Of a DNA stretch of 42,630 nt, positions 8,479-14,878 are shown piece by piece. This DNA comes from Kineosporia sp. A_224 (lineage in GTDB: Bacteria > Actinomycetota > Actinomycetes > Actinomycetales > Kineosporiaceae). The position numbers were made by a program, and so were the translations under genes. The DNA lies in assembly GCF_002198655.1 (NCBI RefSeq), contig NZ_MWLN01000170.1:1-42630 (forward strand), in the 5' to 3' direction. Each line of letters starts with the position of its first letter. Position 1 is the first letter of the stretch. The notes beneath the pieces are model-generated. The model was not told the origin of the DNA, searched no databases, and saw nothing but the letters and a program-made list of their open reading frames with translations.

Positions 8479-9564
8479 GTGGCACTCACCATCGGGATCG
8501 TCGGCCTCCCCAACGTCGGCAAGTCCACCCTTTTCAACGCCCTGACGAAGGCCGACGTGCTCGCGGCGAACTACCCGTTCGCGACGATCGAGCCCAACGT
8601 CGGCGTCGTCGCGCTCCCGGACCCGCGCCTGCAGACCCTCGCGGACGTCTTCGGCAGCGAGCGCCTGGTGCCCGCGACGGTGTCGTTCGTCGACATCGCC
8701 GGCATCGTCAAGGGCGCGAGCGAGGGCGAGGGCCTGGGCAACAAGTTCCTCGCGAACATCCGCGAGGCCGACGCGATCTGCCAGGTGGTGCGGGCGTTCG
8801 TCGACGACGACGTCGTCCACGTGGCGGGGCGGGTGAACCCGGCGGACGACATCGAGATCGTCCACACCGAGCTGATCCTCGCCGACCTGCAGACCCTCGA
8901 GAAGGCGGTCCCGCGGCTCGAGAAGGAGGTCAAGGGCAAGAAGACCGACAAGGCCGTGCTCGACGCCGCGCTCGAGGCGCAGACCCTGCTCGAGAAGGGG
9001 ACGACGCTGCACGCCGGCGCGGCCGCGGCCGGGATCGACGTCGTCGCCCTGCGCGAGCTGTCCCTCATGACGTCCAAGCCGTTCATCTACGTCTTCAACG
9101 TCGACGAGGACGGCCTGTCGGACACCGCCCTGCAGGAGAAGATGCGCGCGCTCGTCGCGCCGTCCGACGCGATCTTCCTCGACGCCAAGCTCGAGTCCGA
9201 GCTCGTCGAGCTCGAGCCCGACGAGGCCGCCGAGCTGCTCGCCTCGGTGGGCCAGACCGAGTCCGGCATGGACCAGCTCGCCCGCGTCGGCTTCCACACC
9301 CTCGGCCTGCAGACCTACCTGACGGCCGGGCCCAAGGAGGCCCGGGCCTGGACGATCCACCAGGGCTGGACGGCGCCCCAGGCCGCCGGCGTCATCCACA
9401 CCGACTTCCAGCGCGGGTTCATCAAGGCCGAGGTCGTCGGGTTCGCCGACCTCGTCTCGGCCGGGTCGATGGCCGAGGCGAAGGCGCGCGGCAAGGTGCG
9501 CATCGAGGGCAAGGACTACGTCATGGCCGACGGGGACGTCGTGGAGTTCCGCTTCAACGTGTAG
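8479..9564 (+). CDS. ychF: Redox-responsive ribosome-binding ATPase YchF/OLA1
   Basis: A 361-aa TRAFAC-class P-loop protein of the Obg superfamily that binds ribosomes and prefers ATP. Visible motifs are the P-loop GLPNVGKSTLFN (from residue 9), switch I NYPFATIEPN, G3 DIAGIVKGASEGEGLGNKFL, and an altered G4 in FIYVFNVDEDG: NxxE replaces the GTPase NKxD, the change that gives ATP preference. A coiled-coil insert (about 140-200) and a C-terminal TGS domain (QTYLTAGPKEARAWTIHQG to the end) complete the family layout and normal length. The GTG start places the P-loop correctly. It stands alone on the plus strand between two minus-strand genes. Confidence 0.97.
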   Translation: MALTIGIVGLPNVGKSTLFNALTKADVLAANYPFATIEPNVGVVALPDPRLQTLADVFGSERLVPATVSFVDIAGIVKGASEGEGLGNKFLANIREADAICQVVRAFVDDDVVHVAGRVNPADDIEIVHTELILADLQTLEKAVPRLEKEVKGKKTDKAVLDAALEAQTLLEKGTTLHAGAAAAGIDVVALRELSLMTSKPFIYVFNVDEDGLSDTALQEKMRALVAPSDAIFLDAKLESELVELEPDEAAELLASVGQTESGMDQLARVGFHTLGLQTYLTAGPKEARAWTIHQGWTAPQAAGVIHTDFQRGFIKAEVVGFADLVSAGSMAEAKARGKVRIEGKDYVMADGDVVEFRFNV

Positions 9565-9580
9565 CGGGACCGCCGCTCGA

Positions 9581-9596
9581 CGTCCGTCGCAGGACG
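9581..9596 (+). terminator. Possible ychF terminator hairpin
   Basis: CGTCC, six bases, GGACG starts 17 bases after the ychF stop. The stem is short and no T-run follows. Confidence 0.3.
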
Positions 9597-9667
9597 CAGA
9601 GGTCGCGCGCGCTGCCGGGCTCGACCCGTCCCGCAACGGCCGACCGGGTCGCGGACGAAGGCGCCGT

Positions 9668-9735
9668 CGCGCGAGTGAACCTCGACTTCTGGGGAATATC
9701 GCACGGCGATCTGCCGCCGGATGATCCACACAAGG
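9668..9735 (+). repeat. Dispersed ~63-bp repeat family 1, copy A
   Basis: This copy shares GAACCTCGAC, then GGGGAA, ATCGCACGGCGATCTGCCGC and GGATGATCCACACAAGG in order with copies at 10606, 10681 and 11922. It contains a small stem, CGGCG-atctgc-CGCCG. All four copies have the same orientation and lie between genes. Confidence 0.8.
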
Positions 9736-9751
9736 GCCCTACTCGTCCTCG

Positions 9752-9806
9752 CGGCGCGCCGGGTCTGCTCGTCCTGCGGGGCCGGGAAGCTCGCAGCGGT
9801 TGGGCC
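9752..9806 (-). pseudogene. Relic of the hypothetical gene at 11333-11779
   Basis: About 55 bases match the segment 11453-11510 of the intact hypothetical gene, including CGCGCCGGGTCT, CTCGTCCTGC and AGCTCGCAGCGGTTGG, with one indel and several substitutions. Read on the minus strand it starts NRCELP like the intact protein and then loses frame. It lies directly beside repeat copy A, as the intact gene lies near copy D. It is probably a remnant of a duplicated and deleted gene. Confidence 0.55.
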
Positions 9807-9840
9807 CCTGCGCCGTCCACACGGACGGTGACACCGGCAC

Positions 9841-10134
9841 TCAACGCCTGCGGGACTGACGGACCTTGATCACCAGCTCGGCCATCAGCTGCTCGCGCAG
9901 CTCGTCGGTGGCGAGGCGTAGCTCGGCCCGTGAGTAGCGGCCGGCCGGCACCGCCCCGTGAACGGACAGGCCGGTGGCGGTGTGGGTCAGCGTCACACGC
10001 CTCTCGCTGACGTCCTCGGCGCGCGAGGCCCGGGATCGCCCGTCCCCACGGTTGCCCGAACGTGCCGTCGTGCTGCGCACCGAGACGTCGCCGGGCGCGA
10101 ACGGATCGCCGTCACCGGGTGCCTGCTTCGCCAT
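9841..10134 (-). CDS. Hypothetical small protein
   Basis: A 97-aa charged protein. The first 40 residues are Gly/Ser/Arg-rich and probably disordered (KQAPGDGDPFAPGDVSV). Residues about 45-97 look folded: a beta-type segment (RRVTLTHTATGLSVHG) and a helix (SRAELRLATDELREQLMAEL) ending in a basic tail. It has no cysteine and no membrane segment. The start at 10134 is the last ATG before the coherent sequence; an upstream ATG at 10179 is possible but adds non-coding-like residues. I do not recognise the family. Codon use matches its neighbours, which supports it being a gene. Confidence 0.55.
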   Translation of the reverse strand: MAKQAPGDGDPFAPGDVSVRSTTARSGNRGDGRSRASRAEDVSERRVTLTHTATGLSVHGAVPAGRYSRAELRLATDELREQLMAELVIKVRQSRRR

Positions 10135-10221
10135 CCGATCATGCTGGCAGGTGAGGTCCGCCGGTCGCGCCCTCGGCATCGGGGACGATCAGCGACACCG
10201 CCATGGGGCGGATCGTCCCCG

Positions 10222-10584
10222 CTACCGTTCGGACCGGGTCGCGACCATGAAGCTGTAGCCCGCGATCGTGGCGGTGAACGCGCGGACGCCCCAGGCCCTG
10301 TCCGCGACGGGGCCGGGTGCCGCGTGGGTGGCGTGCACGGCGTCCAGCCGCTCGGCCGGCACCTCGACGTAGAGCTGGACGCCGGCGCCCCGATGGTCGC
10401 GGGCGGCTGTGGGGAGGAACTGCTCGGTGTCGACGCCGAGCAGGACCTGGGCGCCGTGCAGCTCCACGGCGGCGAGCGGGTCGCCGGAGTCCTGCGGGGT
10501 GGCGAACACGAGCGTCCAGCCGTTGGCGACGAACTCGTCCGCGGCCCGGTAGGGGTCGGGCGTCGCGAGGATCGGCGTCAGCAC
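10222..10584 (-). CDS. VOC (glyoxalase/bleomycin-resistance fold) protein
   Basis: A 120-aa single-module VOC protein: TPILATPDPYRAADEFVANG, then LAAVELHGAQVLLGV, GAGVQLYVEVPAERLDAVHA, WGVRAFTATIAGYSFMVAT. The order beta-alpha-beta-beta-beta twice is typical of the superfamily, and the pairing of PDPYRAADEF with a late WGVRAF strand resembles small antibiotic-binding or lyase-type members. Metal ligands cannot be assigned with confidence, and no substrate can be named. GTG at 10584 is preceded at six bases by GACCAT, a weak -10-like hexamer. Repeat copies B and C fill the gap to the next gene. Confidence 0.75.
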   Translation of the reverse strand: MLTPILATPDPYRAADEFVANGWTLVFATPQDSGDPLAAVELHGAQVLLGVDTEQFLPTAARDHRGAGVQLYVEVPAERLDAVHATHAAPGPVADRAWGVRAFTATIAGYSFMVATRSER

Positions 10585-10605
10585 GTGCCGATGGTCGCAC
10601 CATCG

Positions 10606-10670
10606 GACGAGCGAACCTCGACAGCGGGGAACTTCGCGCGGCGATCTGCCGCCGGAGCGTGCGCACAAGG
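10606..10670 (+). repeat. Dispersed repeat family 1, copy B
   Basis: GAGCGAACCTCGACAG, GGGGAAC, GCGGCGATCTGCCGCCGG and GCACAAGG follow the family order, with a divergent 3' part. It is adjacent to copy C, forming a degenerate tandem pair. Confidence 0.75.
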
Positions 10671-10680
10671 GAGCCGCCCT

Positions 10681-10745
10681 GGCGACGAAACTCGACGGTG
10701 CGGAACATCGCACGGCGTTCTGCCGCGGGATCCTCCGCGCAACGG
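10681..10745 (+). repeat. Dispersed repeat family 1, copy C
   Basis: This is a more diverged copy: CGACGAAACTCGACGG, GGAACATCGCACGGCG, TTCTGCCGCGGGAT. The internal stem is damaged. It starts ten bases after copy B. Confidence 0.65.
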
Positions 10746-10818
10746 CCCCGGCGGTTCGGTCGGTCGGCGGTGAGGACGCCGGCCGGCGTGCGGTGTCGTT
10801 CCACGACGAGGCGCCGTC

Positions 10819-10824
10819 TACTGT
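10819..10824 (+). promoter_or_regulatory. -10 hexamer for leaderless GNAT gene
   Basis: TACTGT is followed by six bases and then the GTG at 10831, with no ribosome-binding site between. Confidence 0.5.
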
Positions 10825-10830
10825 GCCGGG

Positions 10831-11328
10831 GTGCTGATCCGAGATGCGCAGGACGACGACTGGCCCGCGATCTACCCCTTCTTCGCCACGATCGTCGCGG
10901 AGGGGAGGTCCTACGCCTTCCCGGAGGGGCTCACCCTCGAGCAGGGCCGAGGGTGGTGGATGGAGACGCCGCCCGGGCGGACCGTCGTCGCGGTGGACGG
11001 CCCGGTCGTCCTCGGCAGCGCCAAGATGGGCCCGAACCGGCCCGGTCGCGGGTCCCACGTGGCGACCGCCAGCTTCATGGTCGATCCGCAGCACTCCGGG
11101 CGCGGCGTCGGGCGGGCCCTCGGGGAGCACGTCGTCGACTGGGCGCGTACAGCGGGGTTCCGCAGCATGCAGTTCAACGCGGTCGTGGAGACGAACGAGC
11201 CCGCGGTCAGGCTCTGGCGCTCACTCGGCTTCGACGTCCTCGCCACCGTCCCGAGGGCGTTCGACCATCCCGAGCACGGGCTGGTCGGGCTCCACCTGAT
11301 GTTCCTCGACCTCTCGTCGGCCGGCTGA
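10831..11328 (+). CDS. GNAT-family N-acetyltransferase
   Basis: A 165-aa single-domain GNAT protein that should transfer an acetyl group from acetyl-CoA to an unidentified amine. N-terminal LIRDAQDDDWPAIYPFFATI is the usual first strand-helix. TASFMVDPQHSGRGVGRALG is motif A with the CoA-pyrophosphate loop (Q/R-x-x-G-x-G/A form, SGRGVG). MQFNAVVETNEPAVRLWRSL with GFDVLATVPRAF is motif B and the late strands. It resembles the amino-acid/phosphinothricin-like branch in general layout only. It converges with the hypothetical gene at 11333 with a 4-base gap. Confidence 0.88.
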   Translation: MLIRDAQDDDWPAIYPFFATIVAEGRSYAFPEGLTLEQGRGWWMETPPGRTVVAVDGPVVLGSAKMGPNRPGRGSHVATASFMVDPQHSGRGVGRALGEHVVDWARTAGFRSMQFNAVVETNEPAVRLWRSLGFDVLATVPRAFDHPEHGLVGLHLMFLDLSSAG

Positions 11329-11332
11329 GACG

Positions 11333-11779
11333 TCACCGGCACGACCGTGACCCGCCCGGTGCGCGGAGCAGGACGGGTGCCGCCACCGGCTCGTGGTCGA
11401 GCTCGCGGACGATCCGCCGGAACTCGTCGTCCCAGTCGCGGTCGTCGGCCGCGGCGGCGCGCCGGGTCTCCTCGTCCTGCTGGGCGGGGAGCTCGCAGCG
11501 GTTGGTCCGGGCGTTCCAGAACGCTCGCGGGTCGAAGCACTCCGGGAACGTCAGGTGGAACAGCGCCAGTGCCCGCGGGTAGGCCCTGCGCAGTCCCCGG
11601 AAGTGCGGCAGGCAGCTGAACGCCCGGGCGTTCGGTGGCACCCACCACTCGTGCACGGCGGCCCGGGTCGGGCACCTGCGCCACGGGCCCTCCGGTGGCA
11701 CGCTGAGCCACGCGCCGCACTGCTCGAGCAGGCGGGGGAGCGTGGGGTTCGAGATGAACTCCGGGTAGTCCCGCGTCAT
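11333..11779 (-). CDS. Hypothetical Cys/His-rich protein
   Basis: A 148-aa protein of unknown function starting at ATG 11779 (TRDYPEFISNPTLPRLLEQC). It has regularly placed cysteines and histidines (EQCGAW, RRCPTRAAVHEWW, FSCLPHFRGL, FHLTFPECF, TNRCELP) that could bind a metal, and a C-terminal charged helix (DDRDWDDEFRRIVRELDHE). The reading frame stays open upstream with further cysteines (IYCDG, FWCGDR) but has no usable start codon there. A partial second copy lies at 9752-9806, so this gene has been duplicated locally. The upstream region is AT-richer and contains a palindrome. Confidence 0.6.
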   Translation of the reverse strand: MTRDYPEFISNPTLPRLLEQCGAWLSVPPEGPWRRCPTRAAVHEWWVPPNARAFSCLPHFRGLRRAYPRALALFHLTFPECFDPRAFWNARTNRCELPAQQDEETRRAAAADDRDWDDEFRRIVRELDHEPVAAPVLLRAPGGSRSCR

Positions 11780-11840
11780 CGGGCACCCGCGCTCGCGGGC
11801 ACGGTCGCCGCACCAAAACCTGACATTCCCATCGCAGTAG

Positions 11841-11868
11841 ATCCCCCGTTCGTACGATTGACGGGGAT
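11841..11868. promoter_or_regulatory. Palindrome upstream of the Cys/His-rich gene
   Basis: CCCCGT (11844-11849) and ACGGGG (11861-11866) flank a centre containing CGTACG, inside an AT-richer stretch 62 bases before the gene start. It could be an operator; no regulator gene is adjacent. Confidence 0.35.
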
Positions 11869-11921
11869 TGAAGCATCGCCGGCGATCTACGCAAAAGCGT
11901 GCCCGGCGTGTCGCCCGCGAC

Positions 11922-11984
11922 GCGCGAGCGAACCTCGACAGTGGGGAGCATCGCACGGCGATCTGCCGCCGGATGATCCACACA
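11922..11984 (+). repeat. Dispersed repeat family 1, copy D
   Basis: This is the best-preserved copy: GCGAGCGAACCTCGACAG, TGGGGAGCATCGCACGGC, GATCTGCCGCCGGATGATCC, ACAC. It differs from copy A at only a handful of positions although 2.25 kb away. Confidence 0.8.
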
Positions 11985-11987
11985 CGT

Positions 11988-12002
11988 GACCCCGCAGGGG
12001 TC
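11988..12002 (-). terminator. Hairpin after abfA
   Basis: GACCCC-gca-GGGGTC is a perfect six-pair stem that begins three bases after the abfA stop codon. There is no T-run, as is usual in such GC-rich genomes. Confidence 0.45.
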
Positions 12003-12004
12003 GG

Positions 12005-13510
12005 TCAGTCGGTGGCGAGGCGGACGGCGAGCCAGGCGACCGGGGGCAGGGTCACCATGGCGCGGCCGCCGTCCAGGGTGACCTCGACCGGCCGCGGGCG
12101 GACCCGGTCCGGGTCGTCCCGGGTGTTGGCCGCCAGGCGGTCGGGGTCCGACAGCAGATGGCTCTCGGCGACCGTGAGCGGCCCGAACGAGCGTAGGTCG
12201 ACGTCGAGCCGGACTGGCTCGTCGAGGCTGCGGTTCACCGCGAGGACGACGACGTCGCCGGACGCCGGGTCGTGGGTCGCCACGGCGTCGACGACCGGCA
12301 CGTCCCCGAAGCGCGGCGTCGGCTGCTCCGGCGAGCGGACCTCCGTGCGCAGCACGTCACCCCTCGCGAGCGCGGCCGTGAGCGCGAACGGGTGGAAGGT
12401 CGTCTGGCGCCAGGCCGGACCTCCGGGCTCGCAGCGGATCGGCGCGATGACGTTGACGAGCTGCGCGAGGCAGGCGGCCGTCACCCGGTCGCTGTGCCGC
12501 AGCAGCGACACGAGCAGGTTCCCGACGACGACGGCGTCGGTCACCGTGTAGGTGTCCTCGAGGAGCCGCGGGGCGCGGCGCCACTCGAGCCCGGCCGCGG
12601 ACTGCTCCTGCCAGGACCGCTGGTACCAGACGTTCCACTCGTCGAACGAGAGCTGGATCCGCTTGCGGCTGCGGACCTGTGCCCCGACCGCGTCCGCGGT
12701 CGCGACGACCGCGTCGACGAACCGGTCCATGTCGACGGCGCTCGCCAGGAACGACGCGACGTCGTCGCCCTCCTCGTAGTACGCGTGCAGGGACACGAAG
12801 TCGACGAGGTCGTAGCACTCGGCGAGGACCGTGGCCTCCCACGTCCCGAACGTCGGCATCTGCGAGCCGCTGCTGCCGCACGCGACGAGCTCGAGGTCCG
12901 GCTGGAGCTGCCGCATCGCACGGGCCGTCTCGGCGGCGAGCCGGCCGTACTCGGCCGCCGTCTTGTGGCCGGTCTGCCAGGGTCCGTCCATCTCGTTGCC
13001 GAGGCACCACATCCGGATGGCGTGCGGCTCCACCGAGCCGTTGGTGACCCGCCGGTCCGACAGCGCCGTCCCGCCGGGGTGGTTCGCGTACTCGAGGACG
13101 TCGAGGGCCTCCTGCACCCCGCGGGTGCCGAGGTTCACGGCCATCATCGGCTCCACGCCGGCCTTGCGCGCCCAGCGGACGAACTCGTCGAGGCCGACCT
13201 CGTTGGGCTCCAGGCTCCGCCACGCGAGGTCGAGCCGGGTGGGCCGCGCGTCGACCGGGCCGATGCCGTCCTCCCAGCGGTAGCCGGACACGAAGTTGCC
13301 GCCGGGGTAGCGGACGACTGTCGTCCCCAGCTCGCGGGTCAGGGCGAGGACGTCGCCGCGGAAGCCGTCTTCGTCGGCCGTCGGGTGCCCGGGCTCGTAG
13401 ATGCCCTCGTACACGCACCGCCCGAGGTGCTCGACGAACGTGCCGAAGGTCCGGCGGCGTACCGGGGCGACGGTGAAGGCGGGGTCGAGGCTGATCGAGG
13501 CGTCGAGCAC
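12005..13510 (-). CDS. abfA: GH51 alpha-L-arabinofuranosidase
   Basis: A 501-aa intracellular-type GH51 enzyme (no signal peptide) that releases L-arabinose from arabinoxylan or arabinan oligosaccharides. The (beta/alpha)8 barrel begins at FGTFVEHLGRCVYEGIYEP. The substrate loop RYPGGNFVSGYRWEDGIGP follows. The acid/base is Glu173 in WCLGNEMDGPWQ and the nucleophile is Glu291 in LSFDEWNVWY. The C-terminal beta-sandwich (about 380-501) ends in VTLPPVAWLAVRL. GTG at 13510 has AGGAG six bases upstream. An operator-like palindrome lies 61 bases upstream at 13571-13586. The intracellular location implies uptake of arabino-oligosaccharides by a transporter not present here. Confidence 0.96.
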   Translation of the reverse strand: MLDASISLDPAFTVAPVRRRTFGTFVEHLGRCVYEGIYEPGHPTADEDGFRGDVLALTRELGTTVVRYPGGNFVSGYRWEDGIGPVDARPTRLDLAWRSLEPNEVGLDEFVRWARKAGVEPMMAVNLGTRGVQEALDVLEYANHPGGTALSDRRVTNGSVEPHAIRMWCLGNEMDGPWQTGHKTAAEYGRLAAETARAMRQLQPDLELVACGSSGSQMPTFGTWEATVLAECYDLVDFVSLHAYYEEGDDVASFLASAVDMDRFVDAVVATADAVGAQVRSRKRIQLSFDEWNVWYQRSWQEQSAAGLEWRRAPRLLEDTYTVTDAVVVGNLLVSLLRHSDRVTAACLAQLVNVIAPIRCEPGGPAWRQTTFHPFALTAALARGDVLRTEVRSPEQPTPRFGDVPVVDAVATHDPASGDVVVLAVNRSLDEPVRLDVDLRSFGPLTVAESHLLSDPDRLAANTRDDPDRVRPRPVEVTLDGGRAMVTLPPVAWLAVRLATD

Positions 13511-13570
13511 GCGGCACTCCTGGGTGTGCGGGGAGGGCGGGGCAGGTCGGGCCGACGTCGTCCCCGACTC

Positions 13571-13586
13571 TTGTTACCGCTCACAA
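13571..13586 (-). promoter_or_regulatory. LacI-family-type operator upstream of abfA
   Basis: On the coding strand this reads TTGTGAGCGGTAACAA, a 16-base imperfect palindrome (12 of 16 positions symmetric). It is the E. coli lac operator core lacking one central base, and it resembles operators of LacI-family sugar repressors. It lies 61 bases before the abfA start. No lacI-type gene is in the window. Confidence 0.55.
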
Positions 13587-13650
13587 CTGAACGGGCCCAG
13601 CGTTTCACGAGACGTGGCCGGCGTCGTGCCGGGCACGATCGGCGTCCCGG

Positions 13651-14235
13651 TCAGGAGTCCCCGAGGCGCAGGATCGCCGTGCTCGAGGCCAGCACCGCGT
13701 CGTCCAGCCACTGCGGGACCTCGCCGCCGACGTACGGGCGCACGAGGCCGTACGGGCACTGCCGGACGGCGGTCGTGACGACCGTGAGCAGGTGCTCGGA
13801 GACGGTCCCGTAGCGGCGCCGGCACAGGTCGGTGGTCGCCGCCGCGATCCGGTCGTTGACGGTGCGGACGTCGTCGGTGAGGTCCGTCGGTGCCGACCGG
13901 ACGAGCACCTGCTGGCGGTACAGCGTGAGCGCGAGCGCCTCCGCCGGGTGCTCGCGGCAGTACCGGGGGATGTGCAGGGCGGCGGCGGCCAGCGCCTCCC
14001 GGCCGTCGGGGCGTGCGGCGGCCTCCAGCAGGCCGACGTGGAACTGCCGGACGGACCGGAGCCAGAGGCCGACGAAGAGGTGCTCCCGGGTCGGGAAGCG
14101 GTGGTAGACCGAGCCCGTCGGTGCACCGACGAGCGCGCAGACCTGCCCGAGGGTCGCGTCCCGGCCGTGCAGCGCGACCGCGTCGCGCGCGGCGTCGAGG
14201 AACTGGTCCGGGGTGAACTTGGCGGGTCTTGCCAC
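13651..14235 (-). CDS. TetR-family transcriptional regulator
   Basis: A 194-aa repressor-type protein. The N-terminal TetR helix-turn-helix spans about residues 5-60: FLDAARDAVALHG, DATLGQVCALVGAPTGSVYHRF, PTREHLFVGLW. The effector-binding domain has a TetR_C-like helical pattern (LEAAARPDGREALAAAALHI, ALALTLYRQQVLV). GTG 14235 is chosen because VARPAKFTPDQ is a typical TetR N-terminus and TAGGCT lies seven bases before it; an ATG at 14271 would start inside the neighbour's promoter. It is divergent from the SRPBCC gene, with an inverted repeat between them. Ligand is unknown. Confidence 0.9.
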   Translation of the reverse strand: MARPAKFTPDQFLDAARDAVALHGRDATLGQVCALVGAPTGSVYHRFPTREHLFVGLWLRSVRQFHVGLLEAAARPDGREALAAAALHIPRYCREHPAEALALTLYRQQVLVRSAPTDLTDDVRTVNDRIAAATTDLCRRRYGTVSEHLLTVVTTAVRQCPYGLVRPYVGGEVPQWLDDAVLASSTAILRLGDS

Positions 14236-14242
14236 GCGGCGG

Positions 14243-14248
14243 AGCCTA
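14243..14248 (-). promoter_or_regulatory. -10 hexamer of tetR gene
   Basis: TAGGCT on the minus strand lies seven bases before the GTG of the TetR gene (leaderless pattern). Confidence 0.5.
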
Positions 14249-14262
14249 TCGCTAGTTTGCGA
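14249..14262. promoter_or_regulatory. Candidate TetR operator in the divergent promoter
   Basis: TCGCTAGTTTGCGA is an inverted repeat with arms TCGC and GCGA. It overlaps the -10 box of the SRPBCC gene and abuts that of the tetR gene, so one bound dimer could block both promoters. Confidence 0.5.
14253..14258 (+). promoter_or_regulatory. -10 hexamer of SRPBCC gene
   Basis: TAGTTT is followed by six bases and the ATG at 14265 (leaderless pattern). Confidence 0.5.
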
Positions 14263-14264
14263 AC

Positions 14265-14837
14265 ATGACATCTAGAACGATGCTGCTAAAACGTGCCACG
14301 CCGTTGGCGGCGGCGCTGCCGGGAGCGCAGTTCGCCGAGGACCATGCTCGTGTGCTCGACGCGACGCCGGAGCAGGTCTGGGACGCCCTCCACGCCGTCC
14401 GCTGGCGCGACCTCACGTTCACCCGCCCGTTGGTCTGGCTACGGCTCGGGCCGTCCCTGGAGCGGGAGCCCGCCCGGATGGTCGACGTCGGCCCCGGCGC
14501 CCCGATCCACGAGGACCGGCCGCGCAGCATGAGCAGCGGCTTCGTGGCCAGGCCCTGGAAGCCCGTGCCGGAGCTGGGGCCGCCGATGCGCGACCTCGAC
14601 GCGTTGCAGGCGTTCGCCGAACCGGGCTGGCTCAAGGTCGGCATGGAGTGGGTGCTGTCACCGGTCGCGGGCGGTCGCACGCTCGTGGAGACGACGACGC
14701 TCTGCGAGGCGACGGACGACGTCGCGCGGCGCCGCTTCGCCGCGTACTGGCTCGTCGTCCGGCCGTTCAGCGGGCTCATCCGCCGGGACCTCCTGCGCGT
14801 CCTGGCCCGCGCCGTCCGCGAGCCGTCCGCCGCGTAA
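14265..14837 (+). CDS. SRPBCC/START-like protein, probable TetR target
   Basis: A 190-aa protein with the helix-grip layout of SRPBCC proteins: an early strand with HARVLDATPEQVWDALHAVR, a middle region rich in prolines (PVPELGPPMRDLDALQAF), strands WVLSPVAGGRTLVETTTLCE, and the long C-terminal helix RRRFAAYWLVVRPFSGLIRR. The fold binds hydrophobic ligands, but no catalytic residue or substrate can be assigned. The first ten codons are less GC-rich than the rest. ATG 14265 fits the -10 box; ATG 14280 is an alternative. Divergence from the TetR gene suggests inducible expression, perhaps in response to a lipophilic compound (inference). Confidence 0.75.
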   Translation: MTSRTMLLKRATPLAAALPGAQFAEDHARVLDATPEQVWDALHAVRWRDLTFTRPLVWLRLGPSLEREPARMVDVGPGAPIHEDRPRSMSSGFVARPWKPVPELGPPMRDLDALQAFAEPGWLKVGMEWVLSPVAGGRTLVETTTLCEATDDVARRRFAAYWLVVRPFSGLIRRDLLRVLARAVREPSAA

Positions 14838-14866
14838 CTCGCTGGGCCGGCACCGGTCGCCGTGCC

Positions 14867-14872
14867 TAGGCT
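14867..14872 (+). promoter_or_regulatory. -10 hexamer of TOPRIM gene
   Basis: TAGGCT is followed by six bases and then the GTG at 14879. Confidence 0.5.
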
Positions 14873-14878
14873 CGTGGT

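Noticed and set aside
5174-8545. Very long plus-strand open frame antisense to rmuC and the RCC1 gene
   Set aside because: Its translation is Arg/Ala/Gly/Pro-rich low-complexity sequence with no domain. Long antisense frames are expected at this GC content, and the minus-strand genes have clear families.
13571-13586. E. coli lac operator as vector contamination
   Set aside because: Only the 16-base core is similar and one base is missing. The surrounding sequence is native, high-GC and continuous with the abfA promoter.
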